NCBI RefSeq assembly: GCF_000374645.1
Contig: NZ_KB894811.1
Span: forward strand, 62,001-126,000
From: Arhodomonas aquaeolei DSM 8974
GTDB lineage: Bacteria; Pseudomonadota; Gammaproteobacteria; Nitrococcales; Nitrococcaceae
DNA: 64,000 nt
Direction: 5' to 3'
The position numbers and the translations under genes were made by a program. The notes under the pieces were generated by a model that made no database searches, was not told the origin of the DNA, and saw only the letters and a program-made list of their open reading frames with translations. Shown here piece after piece: positions 52,724 to 61,058 of this stretch (its first letter is position 1; every line of letters starts with the position of its first letter).

Positions 52724-53408
52724 TGGCTCGGTTCTGTTCCATGAACGCGCCGTAAGACTTTACCGGGAATGTAGCATTCCATGCCAGCACGAGTGTATTG
52801 TATCTTTCGCCAAGCGCGAACTGACTATGCCAAGGGAAGGTGATTGCTCGTGTTCGTATCCTCTCGCTAGCTTCCCGTCTCCCGGCCGTGAATCGGTCCA
52901 TCGGTGCGTTGTGTCCTGCCTTCGGTGCGGGACAGAGCCGCCTTGCCGATGGGGCGTCTCCGGCGCCGCTCCGCGTGCTGCGCCCTGATCGTTGTCGGGG
53001 CCCGGAGGTGCGGAGGTCCCGGACCCGTTTCACGGACGTGTCGCGAAGCCTGTTCCGGCGGAGGACTCGAGCGCATGACGGTGGCAGGACCGGGATGGGT
53101 CGCTGCGATCGTTGTCCGTGTCCAGCAGCGCCCGCTGTGCCCGCGAGGGCATACCCGGACTGATCGCCAGCGCCTTTCCCCGGGTCGTCGTTCCACCATC
53201 GTCCGGCCGTGGTGCCGGCACGTGCAGTGCCGGCGACGGAGCTGGCCCGCAGGGCCCCGTCCGGCCGGCGCAGGGACGCTGCGCAGCCGGCGTATCGGTC
53301 CCGCGATTACCTCTTCCCGCCAAACGCGCTGATTTGCAGCGGCCCATAGGGGGCCTTGCGGATCGAGGGGCGGATTGTCTGGAAACGGGTGTCGGGGTGT
53401 TGCCGGAA
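52724..53408. other. 685-bp divergent non-coding region between the two T6SS arms
   Basis: No plausible gene: open frames here are Arg/Pro-rich readings of GC-rich DNA without ribosome sites. The part nearest the minus arm (about 52740-52870) is clearly more AT-rich and contains the GGAATG dyad, so promoters for the minus arm probably lie there. A 21-bp hairpin (8-bp stem GCCGGCAC/GTGCCGGC) lies at 53214-53234. The size leaves room for bacterial enhancer sites or a small RNA, neither demonstrable by eye. Confidence 0.6.
52766..52780. promoter_or_regulatory. Inverted repeat GGAATG-TAG-CATTCC, candidate operator
   Basis: A perfect 6-bp inverted repeat with a 3-base spacer, 43-57 bp upstream of the NlpE-like lipoprotein start within the AT-rich part of the T6SS divergent region. 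Its position fits a regulator site for the minus arm. No regulator gene is in the window. Confidence 0.35.
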
Positions 53409-53966
53409 ATGACTGGAATTCGAGTGCATTGGCTGCTGCTGTCCTGCCTGATCGCCCTGGCCCTCGGGGGCTGTGGTATCGCCGACCGGATGGGTAATCA
53501 GGTGGACGGGTCCTGGGCCGGCGACATGCTGTTCAGCCAGAACCCCGAGGCACGGGTGACGGTGACCGCCACGGAGACGGTCAACCCGGACGCGACGGGC
53601 CGGGCGCTTTCGGTGGTGGTGCGGACCTACCAGCTCGGTGAGCTCGACCCGTTCATGCAGGCATCCATGGCGCAGCTGTGGGGCGACGACGCGGGGGTGC
53701 TCGGGGCGGCACTCCTGTCCAAACGCGAGATGACCCTGCTGCCGGGCCAGGCGCGCACGGACTCGGCGGCACTGTCGCCACGGGCGCAGTACCTGGGTGT
53801 GGCGGTGTTCTTCCGCAACCCCGACGGCGGGGAGTGGCGTGTCGCCTTCGACGCCGAGGCGCTCCGCGACGACGGTGTGCTGTGGTCCTCCGACGGCGTG
53901 ATGCTCCGGCTCGATGGTGAGCACGTCTTCGTCGAGCGGGGGAGCGACCTGCTCGCCCGGCAGTGA
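53409..53966 (+). CDS. tssJ: T6SS outer-membrane lipoprotein TssJ
   Basis: 185 residues with a lipoprotein signal (LLLSCLIALALGGC, lipidated Cys 22) and the small transthyretin-like domain: VTVTATETVNPDATGRALSVVVRTYQL, then LLPGQARTDSAALSPRAQYLGVAVFFRNPDGGEWR. It anchors the TssM periplasmic tail to the outer membrane. ATG 53409 is chosen to give the lipobox at the right place. First gene of the plus arm. Confidence 0.94.
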   Translation: MTGIRVHWLLLSCLIALALGGCGIADRMGNQVDGSWAGDMLFSQNPEARVTVTATETVNPDATGRALSVVVRTYQLGELDPFMQASMAQLWGDDAGVLGAALLSKREMTLLPGQARTDSAALSPRAQYLGVAVFFRNPDGGEWRVAFDAEALRDDGVLWSSDGVMLRLDGEHVFVERGSDLLARQ

Positions 53967-54023
53967 CGGACCGGGACGGCCCGGTGGAATGCGAATGTCG
54001 GCCAATGGAACTGGAAGGCTAGC

Positions 54024-55373
54024 GTGAGCAAACGGAACCGGATCATGTGGTCGGAGGGAATGTTCCTCCTGCCGCAGCATTTTCAGTATCAGGATGAATA
54101 CCACCAGCGCAACACGGTGGAGCTGGGCCGACGGAACACGCCCTTCGACTGGGGGGTTCAGGCCCTCGCCTTCGACGAAAGCGCCCTGGAGCGCGGCACC
54201 CTCAGGCTGACCCGTCTCAAGCTGGTGTTCCCGGACGGCACGTTCGTCGACGCCCCCCAGCACGATCCGCTGCCGCCGGCGCGCGATCTCGGCGACCTCG
54301 CGCTGGACGGCAAGGTGCGCGTCCACGCCGCGTTGCGGCTGCTCGAGCCGTACGCGCCCAGTTATGCGGACGAGGGACACGACTCCCGGCAGGGGCAGCG
54401 GCGTTATGTGCAGCGCTTCGAGACTATGCCGGACCTCAACGAGGGGGCGCTGGAGAACGAGCTGGGGATGCTGGAGCACGCCACCGTGCTGATGCTCGAG
54501 ACCGACGAGCTGGAGGGCTACACTCATTGCCCGATCGGCCTGCTATCGCGTAACTCCGCCGGGCGGCTGGGCCTGGAACAGCGCGAGTTCATGCCGCCGG
54601 CGCTGCATCTGGATACGGCGGCACTGCCGCGGGAGATCGCCGACCGTCTGCTCGGGCTGCTTGGTGCCCGGAGCGAGGTCCTTTCGGGGCGCCGGCGTGA
54701 ACGTGCCGACCAGGTCGCCGAGTTCGGTTCCAGCGACGTGACCCTGTTCTGGCTGCTCTACACGATCAATCAGGCATGGCCGCGGCTGGCGCACCTGCGG
54801 GCGCACCCGTCCCTGCATCCGGAGCGGCTGTACTGTTTCCTGGCCGAGCTGGCGGCGAGCCTGATGACGTTCTCCATGGCGCACCGCCTTGGCGATATCC
54901 CCGAGTATGACCACCGCGATCCCGCCGCGTCGCTCTCCCGGCTGGAGGGGACGGTGCGGGAGTTGCTGGATATCGTCATCCCCAACCAGTACATCTCGAT
55001 TCCGCTGGAGCAGACGCGCCCGTCCTACTACCTCGCCCGCCTGGAAGACGAGCGTCTCACCCGGGCCGAGTTCTACATCAGCGTCCATGCGGACATGCCC
55101 GGTGCCCGGCTGATCGAACTCGTGCCGAGGGCCTTCAAGGTCGGTTCGCCGGATGACATCGAGGTGGTGGTCAACACCGCGCTGCCGGGGGTGCGGCTCG
55201 AGCACGCCACGCGGCTGCCGAGCGCGATTCCGGTGCGACTGGACAACCATTACTTCGCGCTGGAGCCCCACGGCAGCGGCTATGACCGGATGATGGCCGC
55301 GCAGGCGATCTCATTCTATGTCCCTAGCGGATTTCCCAGTCTCAGCATCGAACTCATGGCGGTACTGAAATGA
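54024..55373 (+). CDS. tssK: T6SS baseplate-membrane adaptor TssK
   Basis: 449 residues from GTG 54024. The N-terminus NRIMWSEGMFLLPQHFQYQDEY, the LLGLLGARSEVLSGRRRE and the VIPNQYISIPLEQTRPSYYLA segments are typical. It docks the baseplate onto TssL/TssM. The stop overlaps tssL (ATGA). Confidence 0.97.
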   Translation: MSKRNRIMWSEGMFLLPQHFQYQDEYHQRNTVELGRRNTPFDWGVQALAFDESALERGTLRLTRLKLVFPDGTFVDAPQHDPLPPARDLGDLALDGKVRVHAALRLLEPYAPSYADEGHDSRQGQRRYVQRFETMPDLNEGALENELGMLEHATVLMLETDELEGYTHCPIGLLSRNSAGRLGLEQREFMPPALHLDTAALPREIADRLLGLLGARSEVLSGRRRERADQVAEFGSSDVTLFWLLYTINQAWPRLAHLRAHPSLHPERLYCFLAELAASLMTFSMAHRLGDIPEYDHRDPAASLSRLEGTVRELLDIVIPNQYISIPLEQTRPSYYLARLEDERLTRAEFYISVHADMPGARLIELVPRAFKVGSPDDIEVVVNTALPGVRLEHATRLPSAIPVRLDNHYFALEPHGSGYDRMMAAQAISFYVPSGFPSLSIELMAVLK

Positions 55374-56077
55374 ACGAAGCCTTGTCCGTATCGGGAAGCG
55401 TGGGGGAGCCCGCGACGCTAGCCGCGTTCTCGCGCGATTTCCTGTCCATGATCCTGATGGTGCGCCGTGGCGAAGAGGCGGCCAGCGTAGAGCGTTTCCA
55501 GGAACGGGTGGACGAGTGGTTTATCGCGTTCGAGAAGCAGGCCCGGAACGCGCGCTACAGCGTCGAGGCCGTACGCGACGCCCAGTACGCGCTGTGCGCC
55601 TTTCTCGACGAGAGCGTACTCAAGGGGGGTGCAGGGAACATCCGCGGCCACATGGAGATGCATCCCTTCCAGTACAAGTATTTCGGTGTCCACCTGGCGG
55701 GGGAGGGATTCTTCGATCGCCTGGAGGCCCTCCGCGCGGATGTGCGCGGCAACCTCGACGTGCTCGAGGTCTACCATCGCTGCCTGGCGCTGGGGTTCGA
55801 GGGCAAGTTCAGCCTGGAGAACCGCGACCAGCTCCGCTACATCGCCAACACCCTGGGCCAGGACATCGCCCGTTACCGCCGTGCCCCGGAGGACGCGCGC
55901 GAGCAGTGGCAGCTGCCGGACCAGGTCAGCCAGCTGCTGCGCCACGAGATCCCGCTGTGGGTGTATCTGCTGTTCATGGCGCTGATCTGCCTGGCCGTTT
56001 ACGGCGGACTGCGCTGGTGGCTCGGCAGCGAGAGCGAGGTGCTGGTCCAGCGCATCGGCGATCTGTTCAGTCTGTAG
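55370..56077 (+). CDS. tssL: T6SS membrane complex protein TssL (DotU family), short form
   Basis: 235 residues. The cytosolic hook domain has LLRHEIPLWV, ALCAFLDESVL and HPFQYKYFGVHLAGEGFFDRL, followed by a single C-terminal transmembrane helix (VYLLFMALICLAVYGGLRWW). Only about 18 residues follow, so there is no OmpA/peptidoglycan-binding extension. The cell-wall anchor must come from another protein, most likely the TssM-OmpA fusion downstream. Confidence 0.95.
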   Translation: MNEALSVSGSVGEPATLAAFSRDFLSMILMVRRGEEAASVERFQERVDEWFIAFEKQARNARYSVEAVRDAQYALCAFLDESVLKGGAGNIRGHMEMHPFQYKYFGVHLAGEGFFDRLEALRADVRGNLDVLEVYHRCLALGFEGKFSLENRDQLRYIANTLGQDIARYRRAPEDAREQWQLPDQVSQLLRHEIPLWVYLLFMALICLAVYGGLRWWLGSESEVLVQRIGDLFSL

Positions 56078-56092
56078 CGGCGAGTCGCGAAC

Positions 56093-59000
56093 ATGGACCG
56101 TTTGAAACGCATACTCAAGGCCCTGAAGGGATTCTGGCCGGTCTCCATTCTGCTCTGGCTCACCGGGCTCGCCCTGTGTGTGCTGCTGTTGCCGCTGTGG
56201 ATCGGCAAGCGTGACACGATCTTCGTGATCATGGCGCTCTGGACCGCGCTGTGGCTGTTCGCCATCGTGCTGCGCCAGTATCACCGCATCCGCGCGGAGC
56301 GCAACATCGAGAACCTGGTGGAGCTGGAGGTCCACCGCGAGGGCGCCGAGCAGGTCGGGGGCGGTGGCGATTACCGGATCCTGCGCGAACGTCTCCAGCA
56401 CGCCCTGTCGATGCAGCGCGCCGCGCGCTCGATGGACGGAGGCCGCGCCTCGCTCTACGAGCTGCCCTGGTATCTCGTCATGGGCCTGTCGGCCTCCGGC
56501 AAGACATCGCTTCTGAGCCGCTCGTCGCTGTCGGCGGCCATGGCGGGCGGTGCCGGCAGTTCGGCACTTAGCGGCACCCGGCACTGTGACTGGTACTTCA
56601 GCCGGGACGCGGTGCTGGTCGATACCGCGGGCCGCTACCTGGTCGACGACGAGCCCGCGGCGGAGTTCGCGGATTTTCTTCGTACGCTGCGGCGACAGCG
56701 CCGCAGGCCGGCAGTCAACGGGCTGATCCTGGTGGTCAGCCTGCCGGAGCTGCTCGAACAGAGCCGAACGGAGGATCAGGTGCTGGCCGAGCGGCTCACG
56801 ACGCGGATCGACGAGTATCGCCGCTGCCTGGGAAGCCATCCCCCTGTCTACGTGTTTTTCAGCAAGGCGGACCTGCTGCCCGGCTTTCTGGACACATTCG
56901 CCGGTCTGGATGTGCAGGAGCGCCAGACGCCCTGGGGCATGACGTTCTCCCTGGACGAGATTCGCAACCGCGGGGTTGCCGGTGCATTCGGGCGCCGGTT
57001 TCCGGCGCTCGTGGCCAACCTGCGTGACCGCGTGGATCGGCGACTGGCCGAGGAAGGGGAGCACGGTGACAGCACGCTGCTTCGTTTCCCTGACTATTTC
57101 GCGGAACTCGGTGAGGTGCTGCAGGATTTCATCGCGCGTCTCGATCGGCGCCGTCATCCCGACGATGCGCCGCTGCTGCGGGGGCTCTACTTCACCAGCG
57201 CGCTGCAGGATGGCGATCCGCTGCCCGCGCTGCTCGACGACCAGGTCCGCGAGACCTTCGCCCTCTCCGGACGCGGCTCCGGCGATCCGGCGTCCGCCGA
57301 CGCGGCGGCCGGTGCGTCGGCCGATCCGGCGTCCCGTGTGGTGGCCGGTGGTGGCCAGCGCAGCTTCTTCATCGCCGACGCGTTCCGCCAGGTCATATTC
57401 CCCGACCGGAATCTCAGCCTCTACCAGGCCTCGCGCGGCTGGTCGCCGTTCCTGCTGGTCGCCGCGATCGTGGCGACGGTCGGGGTCATCACGCTGCTTG
57501 CCGGCTCGGCCTGGCACAACCGCGAATGGCAGCAGGCCATTGCCTCGGACCTGGATGCCGCCGGCGACGGGCGTCCGCTGGACGTGTATCAGCGTGGCCG
57601 GGTGCTGGCGGGCTGGCATGACCACCTGGAACGTGTGACCCGCTTTGACGGCGCCGGCGTGCCGGTGCTCTGGGGGGCGGGTCTCTACCAGGGGCCGGCC
57701 CTGGAGTCGGCGCTGAAGACGAGCTGGTCGGAGCTGATGCGCCGGCAGGCGCTCGAACCCGTCGTCGCCCACCTGCGTCGTCGTCTGATCGCCCTGAACG
57801 CCTTTGCCGAGCGCACCGGGGCGGTTCCGGCCGTGGACGACGGGCCACGGGACGGTGCCGGACCCACTGCGGCGCCCGGCGCAGCCGCCGCGCTGCGGGG
57901 CGGAGCGGCGTCCATGGGGGATCGGGCCATGGAGCGCGTGCGCGAACGTGCGACCGCGCGGCCGGCGCTGGGCAGCATGCCCACGAGCGTTGCCGAGGCG
58001 CGCAGCCGGGTACGCAGCGAGGCGAGTTCGCGGACCACCGATGGCGTCCGGGACGCCTGGTGGTCGGCACGCAGCGACGCCCGCAATCAGCTCGAGCAGC
58101 GACTGCGCAATCCGGGGGAGACGCTGGCGTCTATCGGCGGCGACGCCGGTGGCGAGGGGACCGGGGATGGCGGTGCGTCGCTGTCCGAGGAGTTCCTGGC
58201 CAAGCTGGATGAGGGCGACGTCGAGCGGCTGATCGAGGGGTACTCGGTTCTCAAGCTCTACCTGATCCTGACGGCACCACAGCGCCACGAGGATCAGGGG
58301 GCGTTCGTCGCCGGTGTACTGCCCAGGCTGTGGCGCCGCGTGAGCCCGCGGACGGCGCCGGGGGTGATCGACGCCAACAGCCGACTGTATGCCGACTATC
58401 TCCGCGCCGGTAAGGCACCTGCCCTGGCCCGGGACACGGCGCTGGTCAAGCGTGCACGGGCGAGTCTCAACGCCTTCCTGATCGACAACACCCTCGTCGA
58501 CCGGGCCTACCTCAAATACCAGCTGGAGGTCGAGGACCGGTACGAGTCGCTGACGCTCGCGGACATGGCTCCAGACATGCCGGGCCGGCTGCTCTACGCG
58601 CGGCATTCGGTGCCGGCCTTCTACACGCGTCGCGTCTGGCGGGAGTATCTCCGTCCCGCGCTGGCCGAGACCGTGTCCGGTGATCTCCGGCAGCAGTCGG
58701 ACTGGGTGCTGGACGACGGTGACAACGACGACGAGGTCCGCTCGAAGGCCCGGTTCGTGCGTCAGCTCATGCGCCGCTACAAGCGTGACTATGCGCGGGC
58801 CTGGGAGCGTTTCCTGCGCAACACCCACGTGGCGGATTTCGCCACCCTGGAGGAGGCCAGTGCGGGCCTTGCCCGGCTCGGTGACCTGCAGAAGTCCCCG
58901 TTGCGGCAGGTGCTCGAGGCCGTGCACCGCAATACCGCCTGGGACGCCCCGGACGCGCTCGGCGACCGGGAGCCGGACGGGGAACCGGAGGCGGGCTTCT

Positions 59001-60091
59001 GGGGGCGCGTCGCGGGGGTGTTCGATGGCGCAGGGGAGCGTGTTTCCAGCGGGCTCGACCGGGCGTCACTCCCGCGCCTGAAAGACGGTGCGCTGGCGGC
59101 GCATTTCCGCCCCGTGGCACGTCTGCTGGTTGCCGAGCGCGCGAGCGGCAGCGAGGAGTCCCTGCTCAGCCGTTATCTGCTCGATCTGCGTCAGCTCAAG
59201 GTACGGGTCGACACCATCCGCAAGGCCCGCAGCCCGGGCAGCCGGAGCAAGGCGCTGATCGCGGCGACGCTGACCGGCAAGACCACGGAGGTCAGTGTGC
59301 TGCGCAACTTCGTAGCCGCTCAGGTGGACACCTCCCGCGTGGCCCTGGTGAGTACGCTGCGGCCGCTGTTCGAAACGCCGGTGGAGAACACCTGGCAGGC
59401 CCTGAACGGCCCTGCTCGCCATCAGCTCAACAAGGCCTGGGACGAGCGGATCCATACACCGTGGCAGCAGATGGTAGCGGGACGTTATCCGGTGGCCGAT
59501 TCCGTCAACGAGGCGTCGGTGCGCGACGTATCGCATTTCATCGATCCGGACAGCGGTCTGCTGGCGACGTTCCGCGACGAGGAGATCGGCGACCTCGCCG
59601 GCGGAGAGGACGATGGCGAGGCCGGGCTGGTGGACCCGCGGATGATAGAGAGCATCGACAGGGCGCGGGAGCTGGGACGGGTGGTCGACAGCCTCTCCGA
59701 TCTGCGCAATGGCTTCGAGGTGCGGATGAATCCCTCCCCCGGACTCACCGACATCATCCTCACGATAGACGGGCAGACGCTTCACTACCGCAACAACCGC
59801 CAGGAATGGAAACGCATGGTCTGGCCCGGCGAGGCGAAAACCCCCGGGGCACGGCTCGACGTCGTCACCCGCAATGGCCGCCGTCACACGGTCTTCGACT
59901 ATCCCAACCGCTGGGGGTTGCTGCGGATGATCGGCAGCGCGCACGTGAGTGCCGTCGACCGGGCGAGGCAGCGCCTGAGCTGGCGGACCTACGCCGGCGC
60001 CGTCAGTTTCCAGGTGCGCAATTTCGGCGGTGTGAGCATCACGGACCTGCAGCGGATCCGCTCGCTGTCCATTCCGGAGCTGGCGCAGTGA
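56093..60091 (+). CDS. tssM: T6SS membrane complex protein TssM (IcmF), full length
   Basis: 1332 residues. Two N-terminal helices (about 14-37 and 42-62), a cytosolic NTPase-like domain with an intact Walker A GLSASGKTS (131-139) and the D-T-A-G loop VLVDTAGRYL, a third helix near 452-473, then about 860 residues of periplasmic domain ending with the TssJ-binding beta region (FQVRNFGGVSITDLQRIRSL). This is the standard inner-to-outer membrane pillar. It carries an Ala/Arg-rich low-complexity stretch near 580-660. Confidence 0.96.
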   Translation: MDRLKRILKALKGFWPVSILLWLTGLALCVLLLPLWIGKRDTIFVIMALWTALWLFAIVLRQYHRIRAERNIENLVELEVHREGAEQVGGGGDYRILRERLQHALSMQRAARSMDGGRASLYELPWYLVMGLSASGKTSLLSRSSLSAAMAGGAGSSALSGTRHCDWYFSRDAVLVDTAGRYLVDDEPAAEFADFLRTLRRQRRRPAVNGLILVVSLPELLEQSRTEDQVLAERLTTRIDEYRRCLGSHPPVYVFFSKADLLPGFLDTFAGLDVQERQTPWGMTFSLDEIRNRGVAGAFGRRFPALVANLRDRVDRRLAEEGEHGDSTLLRFPDYFAELGEVLQDFIARLDRRRHPDDAPLLRGLYFTSALQDGDPLPALLDDQVRETFALSGRGSGDPASADAAAGASADPASRVVAGGGQRSFFIADAFRQVIFPDRNLSLYQASRGWSPFLLVAAIVATVGVITLLAGSAWHNREWQQAIASDLDAAGDGRPLDVYQRGRVLAGWHDHLERVTRFDGAGVPVLWGAGLYQGPALESALKTSWSELMRRQALEPVVAHLRRRLIALNAFAERTGAVPAVDDGPRDGAGPTAAPGAAAALRGGAASMGDRAMERVRERATARPALGSMPTSVAEARSRVRSEASSRTTDGVRDAWWSARSDARNQLEQRLRNPGETLASIGGDAGGEGTGDGGASLSEEFLAKLDEGDVERLIEGYSVLKLYLILTAPQRHEDQGAFVAGVLPRLWRRVSPRTAPGVIDANSRLYADYLRAGKAPALARDTALVKRARASLNAFLIDNTLVDRAYLKYQLEVEDRYESLTLADMAPDMPGRLLYARHSVPAFYTRRVWREYLRPALAETVSGDLRQQSDWVLDDGDNDDEVRSKARFVRQLMRRYKRDYARAWERFLRNTHVADFATLEEASAGLARLGDLQKSPLRQVLEAVHRNTAWDAPDALGDREPDGEPEAGFWGRVAGVFDGAGERVSSGLDRASLPRLKDGALAAHFRPVARLLVAERASGSEESLLSRYLLDLRQLKVRVDTIRKARSPGSRSKALIAATLTGKTTEVSVLRNFVAAQVDTSRVALVSTLRPLFETPVENTWQALNGPARHQLNKAWDERIHTPWQQMVAGRYPVADSVNEASVRDVSHFIDPDSGLLATFRDEEIGDLAGGEDDGEAGLVDPRMIESIDRARELGRVVDSLSDLRNGFEVRMNPSPGLTDIILTIDGQTLHYRNNRQEWKRMVWPGEAKTPGARLDVVTRNGRRHTVFDYPNRWGLLRMIGSAHVSAVDRARQRLSWRTYAGAVSFQVRNFGGVSITDLQRIRSLSIPELAQ

Positions 60092-60098
60092 GCGGGCA

Positions 60099-61058
60099 AT
60101 GGCAATGATCGGCTGCTTCGGAAAGGTGCCCTCGTGTGCCGATTTCATCGGTGTGAACGCCGCCGGCGATGCCGTTCGCGAGCTCGACGGTCGGTTGCAG
60201 GCAGGGCTGCTCGAGCTCTCGGAGCAGCCGGACTGGATCGCGTGTTTCGATGCGCTGCCCATCGTGTATTTCGGTTTCCGCGCCCGGGACGGCAGCGACG
60301 TGATCGGGGGCATGATCAGTTCCTGCGATGCCAGCGGGCGACGCTATCCGTTCCTGGTTTTCCAGGTGATCGAGGCGTGGCGGCGCCACGTGCCGATCGG
60401 TTGCGTGCACACGCTCTGCGAGATGTTTGCCGGGCGGATCCGCCCGATCCTGATCAACGCGGTGCACGGAGATGCCACCACCGATCCCGGCGGGCAGATC
60501 CGTGAGTTGCGGGCACTGAGCGACGAGGACATCGCCCTGTACGAGCGCGTACACGCGCGCCTGCTCGAGGATTTCAGCTTCGCCGACATCGCGGCGACGC
60601 TTCGCCAGGGCTGGCCGGAGTTCGTCACCGGCGCCTGTCTTCACCGTCTTGCCGTGCTGATGGGGCAGTGGCGTTATGGTCGACGTCGCCCGACGGCGTT
60701 TCTGCCCCTGCCCGCGGAGCGCGGGCTGAAACGCTCGGTGGCCGATCTGTGGCATCGATGGCTCGGTGAGCAGCTGCCCGGCCCGGAGCCCTCGCCGGCC
60801 ATGAGTCTGCTGTTCGACGACTTCATGCGCCCGCGGTTGCTGCTGGTGCCGCCGTCGGACGATGCCGGCCACTTCTACCCCTTGCTCGCCGGCCGTGACG
60901 GCGGGGATCACGGCCATGACGTTCTGGCCGCATTCGGCACAGGTGAATGGCATCCCGGGACGCTTGCTCTGCCCGACGAGCGCCTCCCGCTGGCCGAATT
61001 CACCGCCCGCTTTACGGAACTGCTGGAACGGGACATCGCCAACGGATGGGACGCATGA
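60099..61058 (+). CDS. tagF: T6SS-associated protein TagF
   Basis: 319 residues. The N-terminal MIGCFGKVPSCADFIGVNAAGD is diagnostic for TagF (longin-like fold), a post-translational repressor of T6SS firing in the threonine-phosphorylation or related pathways. No PpkA, PppA or Fha is visible in the window, so its partner is unknown; in some species TagF acts on Fha directly. ATGA overlap with the TssM-OmpA gene. Confidence 0.92.
   Translation: MAMIGCFGKVPSCADFIGVNAAGDAVRELDGRLQAGLLELSEQPDWIACFDALPIVYFGFRARDGSDVIGGMISSCDASGRRYPFLVFQVIEAWRRHVPIGCVHTLCEMFAGRIRPILINAVHGDATTDPGGQIRELRALSDEDIALYERVHARLLEDFSFADIAATLRQGWPEFVTGACLHRLAVLMGQWRYGRRRPTAFLPLPAERGLKRSVADLWHRWLGEQLPGPEPSPAMSLLFDDFMRPRLLLVPPSDDAGHFYPLLAGRDGGDHGHDVLAAFGTGEWHPGTLALPDERLPLAEFTARFTELLERDIANGWDA

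Noticed and set aside
52840-53347. Several 100-110 codon frames on both strands in the T6SS divergent region
   Set aside because: Mutually overlapping, Arg- and Pro-rich, no initiation signals or similarity; treated as non-coding.
55418-58927. Very long minus-strand open frame opposite tssL and tssM (1169 codons)
   Set aside because: It is a shadow produced by GC-rich third positions of the real genes: composition rich in Arg, Gln, His and Ala, no family motif, no ribosome site, and full overlap with two certain T6SS genes.
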